Made by a program: the position numbers and the translations under genes
Shown: positions 7,559 through 14,720 of the stretch, in pieces
Numbering within the stretch: position 1 is the first letter of the stretch
Layout: each line of letters opens with the position of its first letter
DNA from: Thermodesulfobacteriota bacterium
GTDB taxonomy: Bacteria; Desulfobacterota; BSN033; UBA1163
Length of the DNA: 15,331 nt
NCBI GenBank assembly: GCA_030024065.1
Contig: JASEIE010000046.1
Coordinates: 1-15,331 of the forward strand
Direction: 5' to 3'
The notes under the pieces: model-generated
Databases searched by the model: none
What the model saw: only the letters and a program-made list of their open reading frames with translations
Told to the model about the DNA's origin: nothing

Positions 7559-7882
7559 ATGGGTTCTTATTCCTACGAGCTACAATCAATCGATTCGAGC
7601 TTCCTTCACTTTGTCCTCTTCTCTTTTGTCCTGATCGCCCTGATCCTGTTCATCCTTTATTTCATGGACGGGCTAAAAGAGATCAAGGAATATTTTAAGT
7701 GGAAACAATATGTCATCTATATCCTGGGGAGCCTCTTCATTCTGGCAAGTTTCACCCTCTCTTACTTCCTTTACCTTCACGGACCTCTATGGCTGGCGAT
7801 CTCCGTCCTGATCGTCTTTAACGGAGTGGCCACCTATTTTCTATATAAAGCGAGCAATATGATCAGCCCTGGAAAGAGATGA
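7559..7882 (+). CDS. Small three-helix membrane protein, unknown function
   Basis: A 107-residue hydrophobic protein that I do not recognise. Three transmembrane helices are likely, at about residues 15-36, 50-72 and 76-98. Between the first two is a charged stretch (DGLKEIKEYFKWK), which would sit on one side of the membrane; the C-terminus is short and basic. ATG 7559 is chosen, with AAGG 8 bp upstream. An earlier in-frame GTG at 7532 would add nine residues but lies inside the palindromic repeat. The gene ends in ATGA, sharing four bases with the start of the phospholipase-D-like gene, so the two are almost certainly co-translated and may work together at the cell envelope. The function is unknown. 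Confidence 0.7.
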   Translation: MGSYSYELQSIDSSFLHFVLFSFVLIALILFILYFMDGLKEIKEYFKWKQYVIYILGSLFILASFTLSYFLYLHGPLWLAISVLIVFNGVATYFLYKASNMISPGKR

Positions 7883-8391
7883 AGAGGTTCATTCTCATCC
7901 TCCTCTTTTTATCCTGGCCCTTCCTCGAATCTCCCGCGACCGCAGAGATCGAAGCCCTCTTTTCTGCGGAAGGGGATATCAAAGAATCCCTTCTCAAGGA
8001 GATGGAATCCGTTTCTGAGACCTTTGACCTTGCCCTCCACGAGATCACCTCCATCGACCTGGCGCAAGTCTTGATCAAAGTTAAACAGCGTGGCGTTAGA
8101 GTGAGAATCGTCGCCGATGCGAGACAGGCCAAGATGAAAACTTCAAAGATCAATTTTCTGATCCGGCAGGGAATCCCGGTCAAGGTCCTCGGTGGAAAGG
8201 AGAAGGGAGCGATGAACCATCGCTTCGCCATCCTCGATGGAAAGAAGGTCATCACTGGGTCCTATGACTGGTCAGAAGCCTCTGCAAGAAGAGATTATGA
8301 GAGTGTTTTGATTATCCAGGAAAGCGAAGTCGTGACTTCATACCAGAGGGAGTTCGATCGGCTCTGGCGGGAGAAGAGGATGATAAAATAA
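7879..8391 (+). CDS. Secreted phospholipase-D-like (PLDc) protein with atypical HKD motif
   Basis: A 170-residue protein with an N-terminal signal peptide (hydrophobic core about 4-17, likely cleavage near ATA-E at 20-23) followed by a single PLDc_2/Nuc-type domain. The Nuc-like layout is clear: the strand VRVRIVAD (73-80), then the active-site region MNHRFAILDG (112-121) and ITGSYDW (125-131). Single-domain Nuc/MitoPLD relatives dimerise to form one active site and cleave phosphodiesters. The canonical motif H-x-K-x4-D appears here as N113-H114-R115...D120: the nucleophilic His position is Asn, the His is shifted by one, and the Lys is Arg. Activity is therefore uncertain. It overlaps the small membrane protein gene by ATGA. 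Likely periplasmic or lipid-attached at the envelope. Confidence 0.82.
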   Translation: MKRFILILLFLSWPFLESPATAEIEALFSAEGDIKESLLKEMESVSETFDLALHEITSIDLAQVLIKVKQRGVRVRIVADARQAKMKTSKINFLIRQGIPVKVLGGKEKGAMNHRFAILDGKKVITGSYDWSEASARRDYESVLIIQESEVVTSYQREFDRLWREKRMIK

Positions 8392-8392
8392 A

Positions 8393-8410
8393 GTTCGGAG
8401 TTTGGAGTTA
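8393..8410. repeat. Short tandem GTTYGGAGT-type repeat
   Basis: Directly after the PLD gene there are two near-identical units, GTTCGGAGT and TTTGGAGTT. Tandem GGAGTT runs of this kind are common low-complexity intergenic sequence; no function is evident. Confidence 0.3.
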
Positions 8411-8478
8411 ATAAAAAGTATTCACACGCCTTTTGCCTCAACCATTGCCCTCCCACCAAAATTCCAATTTAGAAAATT

Positions 8479-8550
8479 GTCATTGCGAGCGAAAGAGAAA
8501 CAATCCCGTCATTTCCAATGAGATTGCCACGGTCGATACGACCTCGCATC
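8479..8550. repeat. Degenerate inverted-repeat (MITE-like) element
   Basis: GTCATTGCGAGC (8479-8490) opens an element whose other arm contains CTCGCA (8543-8548), the inverse of TGCGAG (8484-8489). An inner pair, CAATC (8501-8505) and GATTG (8522-8526), is also inverted. This matches the widespread GTCATTGCGAGCG...CAATC dispersed repeat family. The right arm has decayed, and the sequence passes directly into the transposase remnant, so the element was probably the insertion target or recombined with it. Confidence 0.55.
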
Positions 8551-8925
8551 AGCCCCCACCAGACCACCGAAGAGATAGAAGAGATCGTCAAGATGGTGCG
8601 ACTCAGTCTCTACAATAAAGGTCTCTTCTGCGGTGATCAGGCGATCCTCTGGGAACTGGAGGATATGCAGGTACAACCGGTCCCCTCATTACGTACCATT
8701 AACCGCATCCTCAGCCGTCACAGCTTAACCCGTCGCCGCACGGGGCGGTATGAGCCGAAAGGTAAGCCCTGTCCCGAGCTTCCAACGCTCGTGCCCAACC
8801 AGACCCATCAGATTGACTTGGTTGGCCCCTGTTATCTTAAACTCAACATTTTCGGCGAGTTCTTCCCGGCTCCACCTGAGACCCAATATGAATACGTTGT
8901 GGCTACTGTCGATGTTAAAGAATAA
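8518..8925 (+). pseudogene. Truncated integrase-type (rve) transposase fragment
   Basis: A 135-codon frame. Residues about 11-105 are the N-terminal half of an integrase-core transposase. They hold a helix-turn-helix region (EEIVKMVRLSLYNKG through SLRTINRILSRHSL, 21-70), the basic linker TRRRTGRYEPKG (71-82) and the strand HQIDLVGP (97-104), which has the first catalytic Asp of the DDE triad (D100). The rest of the catalytic domain is missing. After about residue 108 the sequence no longer resembles the family and ends at a stop. The first nine residues come from the MITE-like repeat upstream, so both ends are lost. It cannot encode an active enzyme. Confidence 0.75.
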
Positions 8926-9467
8926 AAGTTAAAGCTTTTCCTGGATAAAAACCAGGTTGAAGAATATAAATATGATTAAGATAAAACGCTCAAAACTTTT
9001 ATAACAGCCCAGACCCGGTCTCAATGAGATCTTGGAGTCCACGATGTCTTGGCAGTTGTCACCTAACCCTAAACCCAAAACCTTCCTTTGAACATCAACT
9101 GTTCAAGTAAAATATGGCCTAAAAAAAATTTGATTACGGACATATATTTTAAATGCCCCACAGCTCTGCTGCGGGGTTGTTTACTTTTTAGAATTTTGGA
9201 AAAAACTCTTTACTTTTTTGGGGGGGAAGGTAGCATTATTATCAGAAGTCAGCGAAGGTCTCTTAAAGAAGGTGATATTCATGGAAGTTTAAAGGGGAAT
9301 GGTAGTTTTTTAAGCTGAAAAGTTCTTTTTAAACTTGTATGTGCTTGAAAAATTCGTTTATTTTTTCAAATGTGACAATGTCAAGTTAAGATGTTGGAGA
9401 GAATTGATGGCCGGTGATTTCGCCTCCGGAGAAAAGGTTTTTAGACAGCTTGCTAAAAAAATATAAC
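8926..9467. other. Gene-free AT-rich stretch between mobile-element remnants
   Basis: About 540 bp with no supportable gene. A 76-codon open frame at 9088-9318 has no recognisable domain, no Shine-Dalgarno and a composition like the surrounding non-coding DNA. Visible structure: a terminator-like GC hairpin at 9156-9176, an A/T-rich hairpin formed by TTGAAAAA (9345-9352) and TTTTTCAA (9362-9369), and several T-runs. It is probably the original upstream region of the ABC cassette plus decayed insertion debris. Confidence 0.5.
9156..9190 (+). terminator. Rho-independent-terminator-like hairpin
   Basis: CCCCACAGC (9156-9164) and GCTGCGGGG (9168-9176) form a 9-position stem with one A/C mismatch and a TCT loop. 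It is followed by TTGTTTACTTTTTAG, a T-rich but interrupted tail. It could end transcription coming from the left, but no intact gene precedes it nearby. Confidence 0.45.
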
Positions 9468-10454
9468 GGGGTATCTGCTTGACTCCCCCTGTGTCAATAG
9501 TTTGTCGTTCATGGGGTTGTAGATCCTCCACGGATGTTGTGGCCAGGCAACGGCTCGATGACTACTGCCTGCTCCACCAAACGGTAGAAAAGCTTCCCGC
9601 GCGAACGTGAAGTCCTCCGGTTGAACTGGAAGGTGTATTCGTCAAGATAGTAATCTAGGCGAGAGAGGTGGACACCGCCTTGATAGGTTTCCAACAACCA
9701 ACGCTTGAGCAATGCAACAACGCGGTTTACCTTGGGCAACAAGTTCCTCCCGACGGCAGCTTCTTTGCGGACAACTTCGTGGGCATAGCCAAGTTCAAAC
9801 AATCCGCTGTAGCCTCCCCACCCGTCCGTGTGGACGGTGCTGCCCGGCTCGACACCCTCTCTAACGGCACCTTCCAAGCTGGGACCAGAGGCATTCGGTA
9901 CACGCCTGAGCCGAATCCGTCCGATCTTACCTTCTTTGACCTCTACCATGACAACAACCAACGCCTTGCCCGCTGCCCCTCTACCCCGCTTCCCTGGTTT
10001 CTCTCCACCTATGTAGATCTCATCTACTTGAACCGTCCCCGAGAGCCGCTTTCGTCCCGGTCACACCATAGCACGACGGAGCTTGTGCAGCCACGTCCAG
10101 GCAGTCTCATAGCAGCCCAAATCCAGAACGCGTTGCAATCCGAGCGCATTGGCTCCATATTTTTGACTCGTCAGGTGCCACATAGCACGAAACCAAAGCC
10201 GCAGAGGCTTCCGGGTGTCTTGGAATATCGTACCGGCTGTAACGGAGGTTTCGTGGCGACAACGGACACAGCGGTACAGCTCTCGCTTCATGGGCCAGGC
10301 TTCCGGGTGTCCGCAGCGCGGGCATCGAAACCCCTCGGGCCAGCGAAACTTGAACAAATATTCGATGCATGCTTCTTCAGTGCGAAACCGCTGTTCGAAC
10401 TCATTCGAACTCATATGTGTCTGAACGAGTTCAGCAGATATCACATAAAAATAT
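9457..10454 (-). mobile_element. IS1595-family insertion sequence, transposase interrupted
   Basis: The element contains a - strand IS1595/ISXO2-type transposase. Imperfect terminal inverted repeats are visible: GGGGTATCTGCTTGACTC (9468-9485) against the inverse of GAGTTCAGCAGATATCAC (10427-10444), 14 of 18 matching. The 8-bp word AAAAATAT occurs just outside both ends (9457-9464 and 10447-10454), and IS1595 elements make 8-bp duplications. The match is A/T-rich and leaves 2-3 unassigned bases at each end, so the exact boundaries are tentative. The element ends about 20 bp before the ABC cassette's first start codon. The given range includes the candidate target duplications. Confidence 0.72.
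9509..10414 (-). pseudogene. IS1595-family transposase with an in-frame TGA
   Basis: Reading from ATG 10414 on the - strand, residues 1-117 carry the N-terminal zinc ribbon (C31-x2-C34, C49-x2-C52) and the helical region of IS1595 transposases. A TGA at 10063-10061 interrupts codon 118. The same frame then continues without any shift to the stop at 9509. It encodes VDEIYIGG with the first catalytic Asp (D131), then HTDGWGGY with the second (D197), then the LDEYTFQFNRR block (about 257-267) with the acidic and Asn residues of the DDEN-type site. Total about 301 codons, a normal full length. CGA to TGA is a single transition, and Arg would fit the position, so a nonsense mutation is the simplest explanation. 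GTG 10444 is an alternative start but lies in the terminal repeat. Confidence 0.85.
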
Positions 10455-10474
10455 TTTAAAGGAGGTTAGTGAAA

Positions 10475-11476
10475 ATGAGAACGACTGGGAAATGGGTTTT
10501 AATAGGGTTATTGGTATTTAGTATTAACTTTAGCTACAGCTTGGTTTTTTCGGCCGAGAAACCTTTGAAGAAGGTCCTCTTCTTAACCAATTATGTTTTC
10601 CATGGCCGACATTCACCTTATTTTGTAGGTTTGGACAAAGGCTTCTACAAGGAGGCGGGCTTCGACATCCACATCTCTCCTGCTACGGGTAGTGGATTCG
10701 TTGTTTCGGCTTTGGAAGGCGGGAAGGTAGACTACGGTATGGCGGATCCTACCGTAGTCGTTCAAGCCGTCGCCAAGGGAGCCAAGGTCAGGGGCTTCGG
10801 GATCTTCATGGACAAAACTACCATGGGGCTGGCTTCATTGAAGCCTTACCCAACGCCAGAATCCCTCGCTGGCAAGACAATAGCGGCATCTCTGACCGAC
10901 AGCGCCAGGGTAATACTGCCGATCATATTCAACATGAAAGGCATCGATCCCTCACAATTTAAATGGCTAGCCGCTGACCCAGGAACCTACTTTGCCCTTT
11001 TACTGGAAGATAAGGTGGACCTCTTTACAGCCAGCATTGACGGCGACGTCCCGGCGCTGATGAGGGTGGCCACCCCAATGGGCAAGGATATCTACTTCTC
11101 TTCGTACGCTGACTGGGGCTATGATGTCTGCGGCTACTTTTTGGTAACTACAGCCGACAAAATAGCCAAACACCCTGATGAAGTGAAGGCATTCTTCTCA
11201 GCGACAGCAAAGGCCGTAAAGTATTCTATGGAGCATCCTGAGGAGACCGCTCGGATTATGGTAAGATACAACCCCATCCTGGACTACAGCACCACGCTCA
11301 CCCAGTGGCGGCAGTCCATTAAGGCGATTAACACAGCTTATGTCAGGGAGAAAGGGTACGGAATCGCCACAACGGATAGGCTCCAGCGAATAGCCGAACT
11401 GGTGAAGGAGGCCTTCAAGATGGAGGTGACGTTGAAACCGAGCGACTTCTATGCGAGCGGTTTCATCACCCGTTGA
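10475..11476 (+). CDS. ABC importer periplasmic substrate-binding protein (NMT1/SsuA-like)
   Basis: A 333-residue extracytoplasmic solute receptor of the NMT1/THI5-like family, the group that includes SsuA/TauA-type and pyrimidine-precursor binding proteins. It should capture a small organic acid and deliver it to the permease/ATPase encoded downstream. Residues 1-27 are a signal peptide with a clear hydrophobic core and cleavage after VFSA. The family block HSPYFVGLDKGFYKEAGFDI (46-65) is followed by the GSG loop (72-74), the SALEGGKVDYGMADP stretch (78-92) and the LAGKTIAAS strand (131-139). ATG 10475 is chosen because GGAGG lies 9 bp upstream; GTG 10469 would be too close to it. The IS1595 element ends just upstream. 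The ligand cannot be predicted; the adjacent UbiD gene suggests an aromatic or unsaturated carboxylate. Confidence 0.88.
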   Translation: MRTTGKWVLIGLLVFSINFSYSLVFSAEKPLKKVLFLTNYVFHGRHSPYFVGLDKGFYKEAGFDIHISPATGSGFVVSALEGGKVDYGMADPTVVVQAVAKGAKVRGFGIFMDKTTMGLASLKPYPTPESLAGKTIAASLTDSARVILPIIFNMKGIDPSQFKWLAADPGTYFALLLEDKVDLFTASIDGDVPALMRVATPMGKDIYFSSYADWGYDVCGYFLVTTADKIAKHPDEVKAFFSATAKAVKYSMEHPEETARIMVRYNPILDYSTTLTQWRQSIKAINTAYVREKGYGIATTDRLQRIAELVKEAFKMEVTLKPSDFYASGFITR

Positions 11477-11520
11477 TGCATTGAAAAATTGGTGGTAGTA
11501 TTTAAACCATCCTCAACCTT

Positions 11521-11555
11521 ACCGGTCCTCCAGTAGCCTTGCTGTGAGGGCCGGT
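11521..11555 (+). other. Intercistronic hairpin between binding protein and ATPase genes
   Basis: ACCGGTCCTC (11521-11530) pairs with GAGGGCCGGT (11546-11555) through ten base pairs, one of them G-U, around a 15-nt loop. No U-run follows. A hairpin just after the binding-protein gene is the usual way ABC operons protect the upstream mRNA and make more binding protein than ATPase or permease. The rest of the 153-bp gap shows nothing else. Confidence 0.5.
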
Positions 11556-11629
11556 TATCGTAGGGTCTTGCAAAAGAGAACAAAAAATTTTGATGATCCA
11601 TAAACGTGTTACAAGAGGGGGACAATAAG

Positions 11630-12391
11630 GTGAGTGCCAACATGGTAATCAAAGTGGACTGTTTGACCAAGACCTTTGAGACGGTAGGAGCGGTCGAAAA
11701 CCTATCATTTGAGGTTAGGAAGAATGAATTTGTCACGCTGGTGGGGCCGAGTGGCTGTGGCAAATCTACCACGTTGAGGATAATCGCAGGTCTTATATTG
11801 CCTACCGCCGGCAAGGTGTACATGTATGGGAATGAAGTCAGAGGACCGATCGGGAATGCAGGAATGGTGTTTCAGTCACCAGTCCTACTGCCGTGGAGGA
11901 GTACCATCGACAACATCCTTTTCACTGCAGAAATGGCTGGCAAGAATCCACGCGAATACCGCCATAGGGCATTTGATCTGATCAAACTTGCAGGCCTTGA
12001 TGGTTTTGAAAGGAGATATCCTCATGAACTTTCAGGTGGAATGCAACAAAGAGCAGCCATCTGCAGAGCATTACTCCTTAACCCTTCCCTCCTTCTTATG
12101 GACGAGCCTTTTGGGGCCCTGGACATAATCACTCGAGAAAAGATGGGCTTCGAGCTCCAGAGGATATGGAGTGTGAGTAAGAACACGGTATTGTTCGTAA
12201 CCCATAGCATCACTGAAGCAATATTATTATCGGATACCGTCATCGTTATGACAGCAAGGCCTGGGACAGCGAAGGCTATCATCAAAGTCGATCTTCCACG
12301 TCCCCGAGATCAGAAGACGCTCAGAGACCAGAGGTTTGTGGAACTCGCAGAAGTTGTTCGTGAAAATATAGAAGCCAAATGGGTAGAATGA
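11630..12391 (+). CDS. ABC importer ATP-binding protein (SsuB/TauB-like)
   Basis: Cytosolic ATPase of the importer, 253 residues. Every nucleotide-binding motif is intact: Walker A GPSGCGKST (39-47), Q-loop Q82 (FQSP), signature LSGGMQQR (134-141), Walker B LLLMDEP (154-160), D-loop ALD (163-165) and H-loop H192. The C-terminal part fits the nitrate/sulfonate/taurine importer class (SsuB/TauB), where the ATPase ends soon after residue 250. GTG 11630 is preferred because AGAGGGGG stands 8 bp upstream. GTG 11606 and ATG 11642 are alternatives, and the domain starts after all of them. The stop is 13 bp before the permease start, so the two are in one operon. The interrupted spacing to the binding-protein gene holds a stabilising hairpin. 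Confidence 0.92.
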   Translation: MSANMVIKVDCLTKTFETVGAVENLSFEVRKNEFVTLVGPSGCGKSTTLRIIAGLILPTAGKVYMYGNEVRGPIGNAGMVFQSPVLLPWRSTIDNILFTAEMAGKNPREYRHRAFDLIKLAGLDGFERRYPHELSGGMQQRAAICRALLLNPSLLLMDEPFGALDIITREKMGFELQRIWSVSKNTVLFVTHSITEAILLSDTVIVMTARPGTAKAIIKVDLPRPRDQKTLRDQRFVELAEVVRENIEAKWVE

Positions 12392-12404
12392 AGGGGACTC
12401 AAAA

Positions 12405-13178
12405 ATGACATGGAAGCGCATGCGCATGCATAATGTTACGAATGTGGTTTTAGGCCTTGCTGTTATTATCGGAATCTGGGAGTATGGCACAGGCTTCGCT
12501 GGAATAGCAGAATACATCCTTCCTGTACCGTCTGTCATCGTGCTCAAATTTTGGCACACCTTTTTCATTCAGGTACACCATCTGAGTTTTACTGCTGCAA
12601 CCACCGTCGCTGGACTCATATTGTCTCTTTTCGTAGGTGTCTTGCTGGCACTGTGCGTCATTTACATCAAACCCGTGAAGGCAATTACCTTGCCCGTCTT
12701 AGCGGCTTTTAATAGTATACCAAAGATCGCCATTGCTCCTCTTTTCGTAATCTGGTTTGGCTTGGGCGTGGAGTCCAAAGTGTTATTGGCTTTCCTCCTT
12801 GGGCTGTTCCCAGTTTTCGTGAATTCAGCTACAGGCTTGGGCGAGATTGAGCCAGACATCTTGGACCTAGCAAAACTGACTGGCGGAACGGAGTTGCGAA
12901 TTTTCAGAAAAGTGAGGTTAATGAATGCTGTTCCTTATATCATTGACGCGTTGAAGGTAGCCTTCCCGCTGGCTTTAGTAGGTTCTATTGTGGGAGAATT
13001 TATAGGGGGGAACAGAGGTATTGGATATCTGATACTGTCAGCACAGTTCAATCTAGATGCCCCATTGGTCTTCGCATGCCTGATGTCCATTTCCTTGTTT
13101 TCAACTTTAGCAATCGGCGTGGTGGTGTTGCTGGAAAGAATATTGCTAAAGTGGCGTCCTTCTAGGCGAAAAAGATAG
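12405..13178 (+). CDS. ABC importer permease (SsuC/TauC-like)
   Basis: A 257-residue inner-membrane permease of the binding-protein-dependent transport family (BPD_transp_1). About six transmembrane helices are expected, at roughly 11-28, 64-86, 94-114, 123-142, 182-202 and 220-246. The cytoplasmic coupling loop matches the EAA motif region (about 147-180: EPDILDLAKLTGG, then FRKVRLMNAVPYI), where the ATPase docks. It would work as a homodimer with two ATPase subunits. GGGG stands a few bases upstream of ATG 12405. It lies in tight order with the ATPase gene. The N-terminal 10 residues are unusually rich in Met and Arg. The downstream 159 bp before the UbiD gene holds small hairpins but no strong terminator. 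Confidence 0.9.
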   Translation: MTWKRMRMHNVTNVVLGLAVIIGIWEYGTGFAGIAEYILPVPSVIVLKFWHTFFIQVHHLSFTAATTVAGLILSLFVGVLLALCVIYIKPVKAITLPVLAAFNSIPKIAIAPLFVIWFGLGVESKVLLAFLLGLFPVFVNSATGLGEIEPDILDLAKLTGGTELRIFRKVRLMNAVPYIIDALKVAFPLALVGSIVGEFIGGNRGIGYLILSAQFNLDAPLVFACLMSISLFSTLAIGVVVLLERILLKWRPSRRKR

Positions 13179-13238
13179 GGAACCTCTCTATCTCTGTAGA
13201 CCTGGTTGTCTACTCACGATTTACCCCCTACAGTAGGA
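13173..13238 (+). other. Cluster of small hairpins between permease and UbiD genes
   Basis: Three short perfect inverted repeats follow one another: AGATAG/CTATCT (13173-13178 with 13188-13193), overlapping the permease stop; GTAGAC/GTCTAC (13196-13201 with 13208-13213); and CCTAC-A-GTAGG a little further on. None has a U-run. They may be weak mRNA structures that partly separate UbiD expression from the transporter; read-through seems likely. Confidence 0.3.
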
Positions 13239-13337
13239 TAACAGCAATGATGCAAACCTGTAGAAGTAAGCGGCCAGCAATTGATAGATATCTTGAATTT
13301 CCCGACTCAAATGGAGATTCCATAAAGGGGTATCGCG

Positions 13338-14720
13338 ATGAAGAAGGATTTAAGGTATTTTCTCAAAACAGTCGAAGAGAGAATACCGGAACTTTTCCTC
13401 CGGATAAAGAAAGAAGTGAGTCCCAAATGGGAAATCTCTTCTATTCAAAAGAAACTTGAAGCCGAGGGTAAGCTTCCGATTATGTTCTTCGAGAGGATTA
13501 GGGACCATGACATGCGCATTGTCACTAACATTTTCGCCACAAAACGGCATCTTTCCTTAGCATTGGAGACGGTCCCAGAAGATATCCCGGCCAGATTTGC
13601 CGAGGCGCAAAAGAACCGGATCAAGCCAAAGATTGTTGTGTCCGGCCCTGTAAAGGAAGTTGTCTTGAAGGATGAAAAAGCAGACCTACGGATACTTCCT
13701 ATCATGACCCATTGTGAGAAGGACGCTGGTCCTTACATAACGTCTGGAGTGACGGTCATTAGGGATCCTGTATCGGGCTATCAGAATGCGGGCATCTACC
13801 GCAACCGATATCTTTCCCCCAAAAAACTCACCATGAACTTGGCACCGCTCTCCCATGCATCGGAAATCACACTTCAGGCCGAAGAACGAAAGGAGGACAT
13901 AGACGCAGCAATCGTCATAGGCCACCATCCAACGATGGCAATGGCTTCACAGGAACGAGGACAGCTATCCGATTTCGAGCTCGAAATGATGGGTGGGCTG
14001 CTCCATGAGGCTGTGGAGGTCGTCCCTTGTGAAACGGTCAACGTATTCGTCCCTGCTGATGCTGAGATCGTAATAGAGGGAAAGATTAAGACCAACTCAT
14101 GGGAGCTTGATGGCCCCTTCGGGGACTATTGGCTATACTATGCACCTCCGAAAAGGGCCCGTGTGTTCGAGGTCACGGCGATCACGCACAGATTCGATGC
14201 TATATATCACGACATTTTTAGCGTAGGTCCTGAACATCTAGTCCTATTCTCTCTTGGGATGGAAGGAGTGGTTCTCTCACAATTAAAACAGCTGATACCA
14301 CAAGTTAAGGCCGTTCACGTCCCTGTCTCCGGCTCGAGTAACTTGGTGTATATTCAGATAAAAAAGGACATCGAAGGATTAGGGGTTAATACCGCTCTTG
14401 CAGCTCTCGGCGCTTACAGGTTCAAGTGCGCAATCGTAGTGGATGAGGATGTAGATATCTTCGATGACAGAAAGGTCATCTGGGCTGTGATGACGAGAAC
14501 CCAGGCGGACCATTCGTTCTTTTTCGTTCCTGGCTCATACATATCGAGGGTGGATCCGACTGGTTACCCCCCGTGGCACTCAATTGACATGGAAAATCAC
14601 CTTCTTAGCACGAGACTGGGTATAGATGCCACTAAGCCTTTAAATCCCTCTTTTCCTGAAGTGGCGGAACCACCAAAGAACATATGGACCAAAGTGGATT
14701 TAAGGGAATATCTCAAATAA
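13338..14720 (+). CDS. UbiD-family prFMN-dependent (de)carboxylase
   Basis: A 460-residue member of the UbiD family, which removes or adds CO2 on aromatic or alpha,beta-unsaturated acids using prenylated FMN made by a UbiX enzyme (no ubiX in this window). The cofactor-site block NAGIYRNR (150-157) provides N150 and R155, spaced exactly as N168 and R173 of fungal Fdc1. H173 and E216 (in ELEMMGG) fall where the metal ligands H191 and E233 are expected. LDGPFGDY (257-264) is the active-site loop, and Asp258 and Asp263 occupy the positions of Glu277 and Glu282 in Fdc1. AAAGGGG upstream supports ATG 13338. Same strand as, and 159 bp after, the ABC permease, so it probably acts on the imported compound. 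The substrate is unknown: ubiquinone-precursor decarboxylation is not implied, because the context is catabolic. Confidence 0.9.
   Translation: MKKDLRYFLKTVEERIPELFLRIKKEVSPKWEISSIQKKLEAEGKLPIMFFERIRDHDMRIVTNIFATKRHLSLALETVPEDIPARFAEAQKNRIKPKIVVSGPVKEVVLKDEKADLRILPIMTHCEKDAGPYITSGVTVIRDPVSGYQNAGIYRNRYLSPKKLTMNLAPLSHASEITLQAEERKEDIDAAIVIGHHPTMAMASQERGQLSDFELEMMGGLLHEAVEVVPCETVNVFVPADAEIVIEGKIKTNSWELDGPFGDYWLYYAPPKRARVFEVTAITHRFDAIYHDIFSVGPEHLVLFSLGMEGVVLSQLKQLIPQVKAVHVPVSGSSNLVYIQIKKDIEGLGVNTALAALGAYRFKCAIVVDEDVDIFDDRKVIWAVMTRTQADHSFFFVPGSYISRVDPTGYPPWHSIDMENHLLSTRLGIDATKPLNPSFPEVAEPPKNIWTKVDLREYLK

Noticed and set aside
8433..8618. 61-codon + strand frame
   Set aside because: Its peptide (CHCERKRNN...SNEIATVDTT) is the well-known translation of a dispersed intergenic repeat, not a protein.
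9088..9318. 76-codon + strand frame
   Set aside because: No domain, no ribosome binding site, and it runs across a terminator-like hairpin.
9961..10061. Frameshift between two transposase ORFs (programmed -1 frameshift)
   Set aside because: Translating the gap shows both parts are in the same frame; the only interruption is one TGA.
9668..10459. 263-codon open frame on the + strand
   Set aside because: It lies antisense to the IS1595 transposase, has no recognisable domain or Shine-Dalgarno, and is explained by the base composition of the real gene.
13247..13459. 70-codon + strand frame overlapping the start of the UbiD gene
   Set aside because: It lies in a different frame from the strong UbiD gene, and its latter part is simply an alternative reading of that gene.
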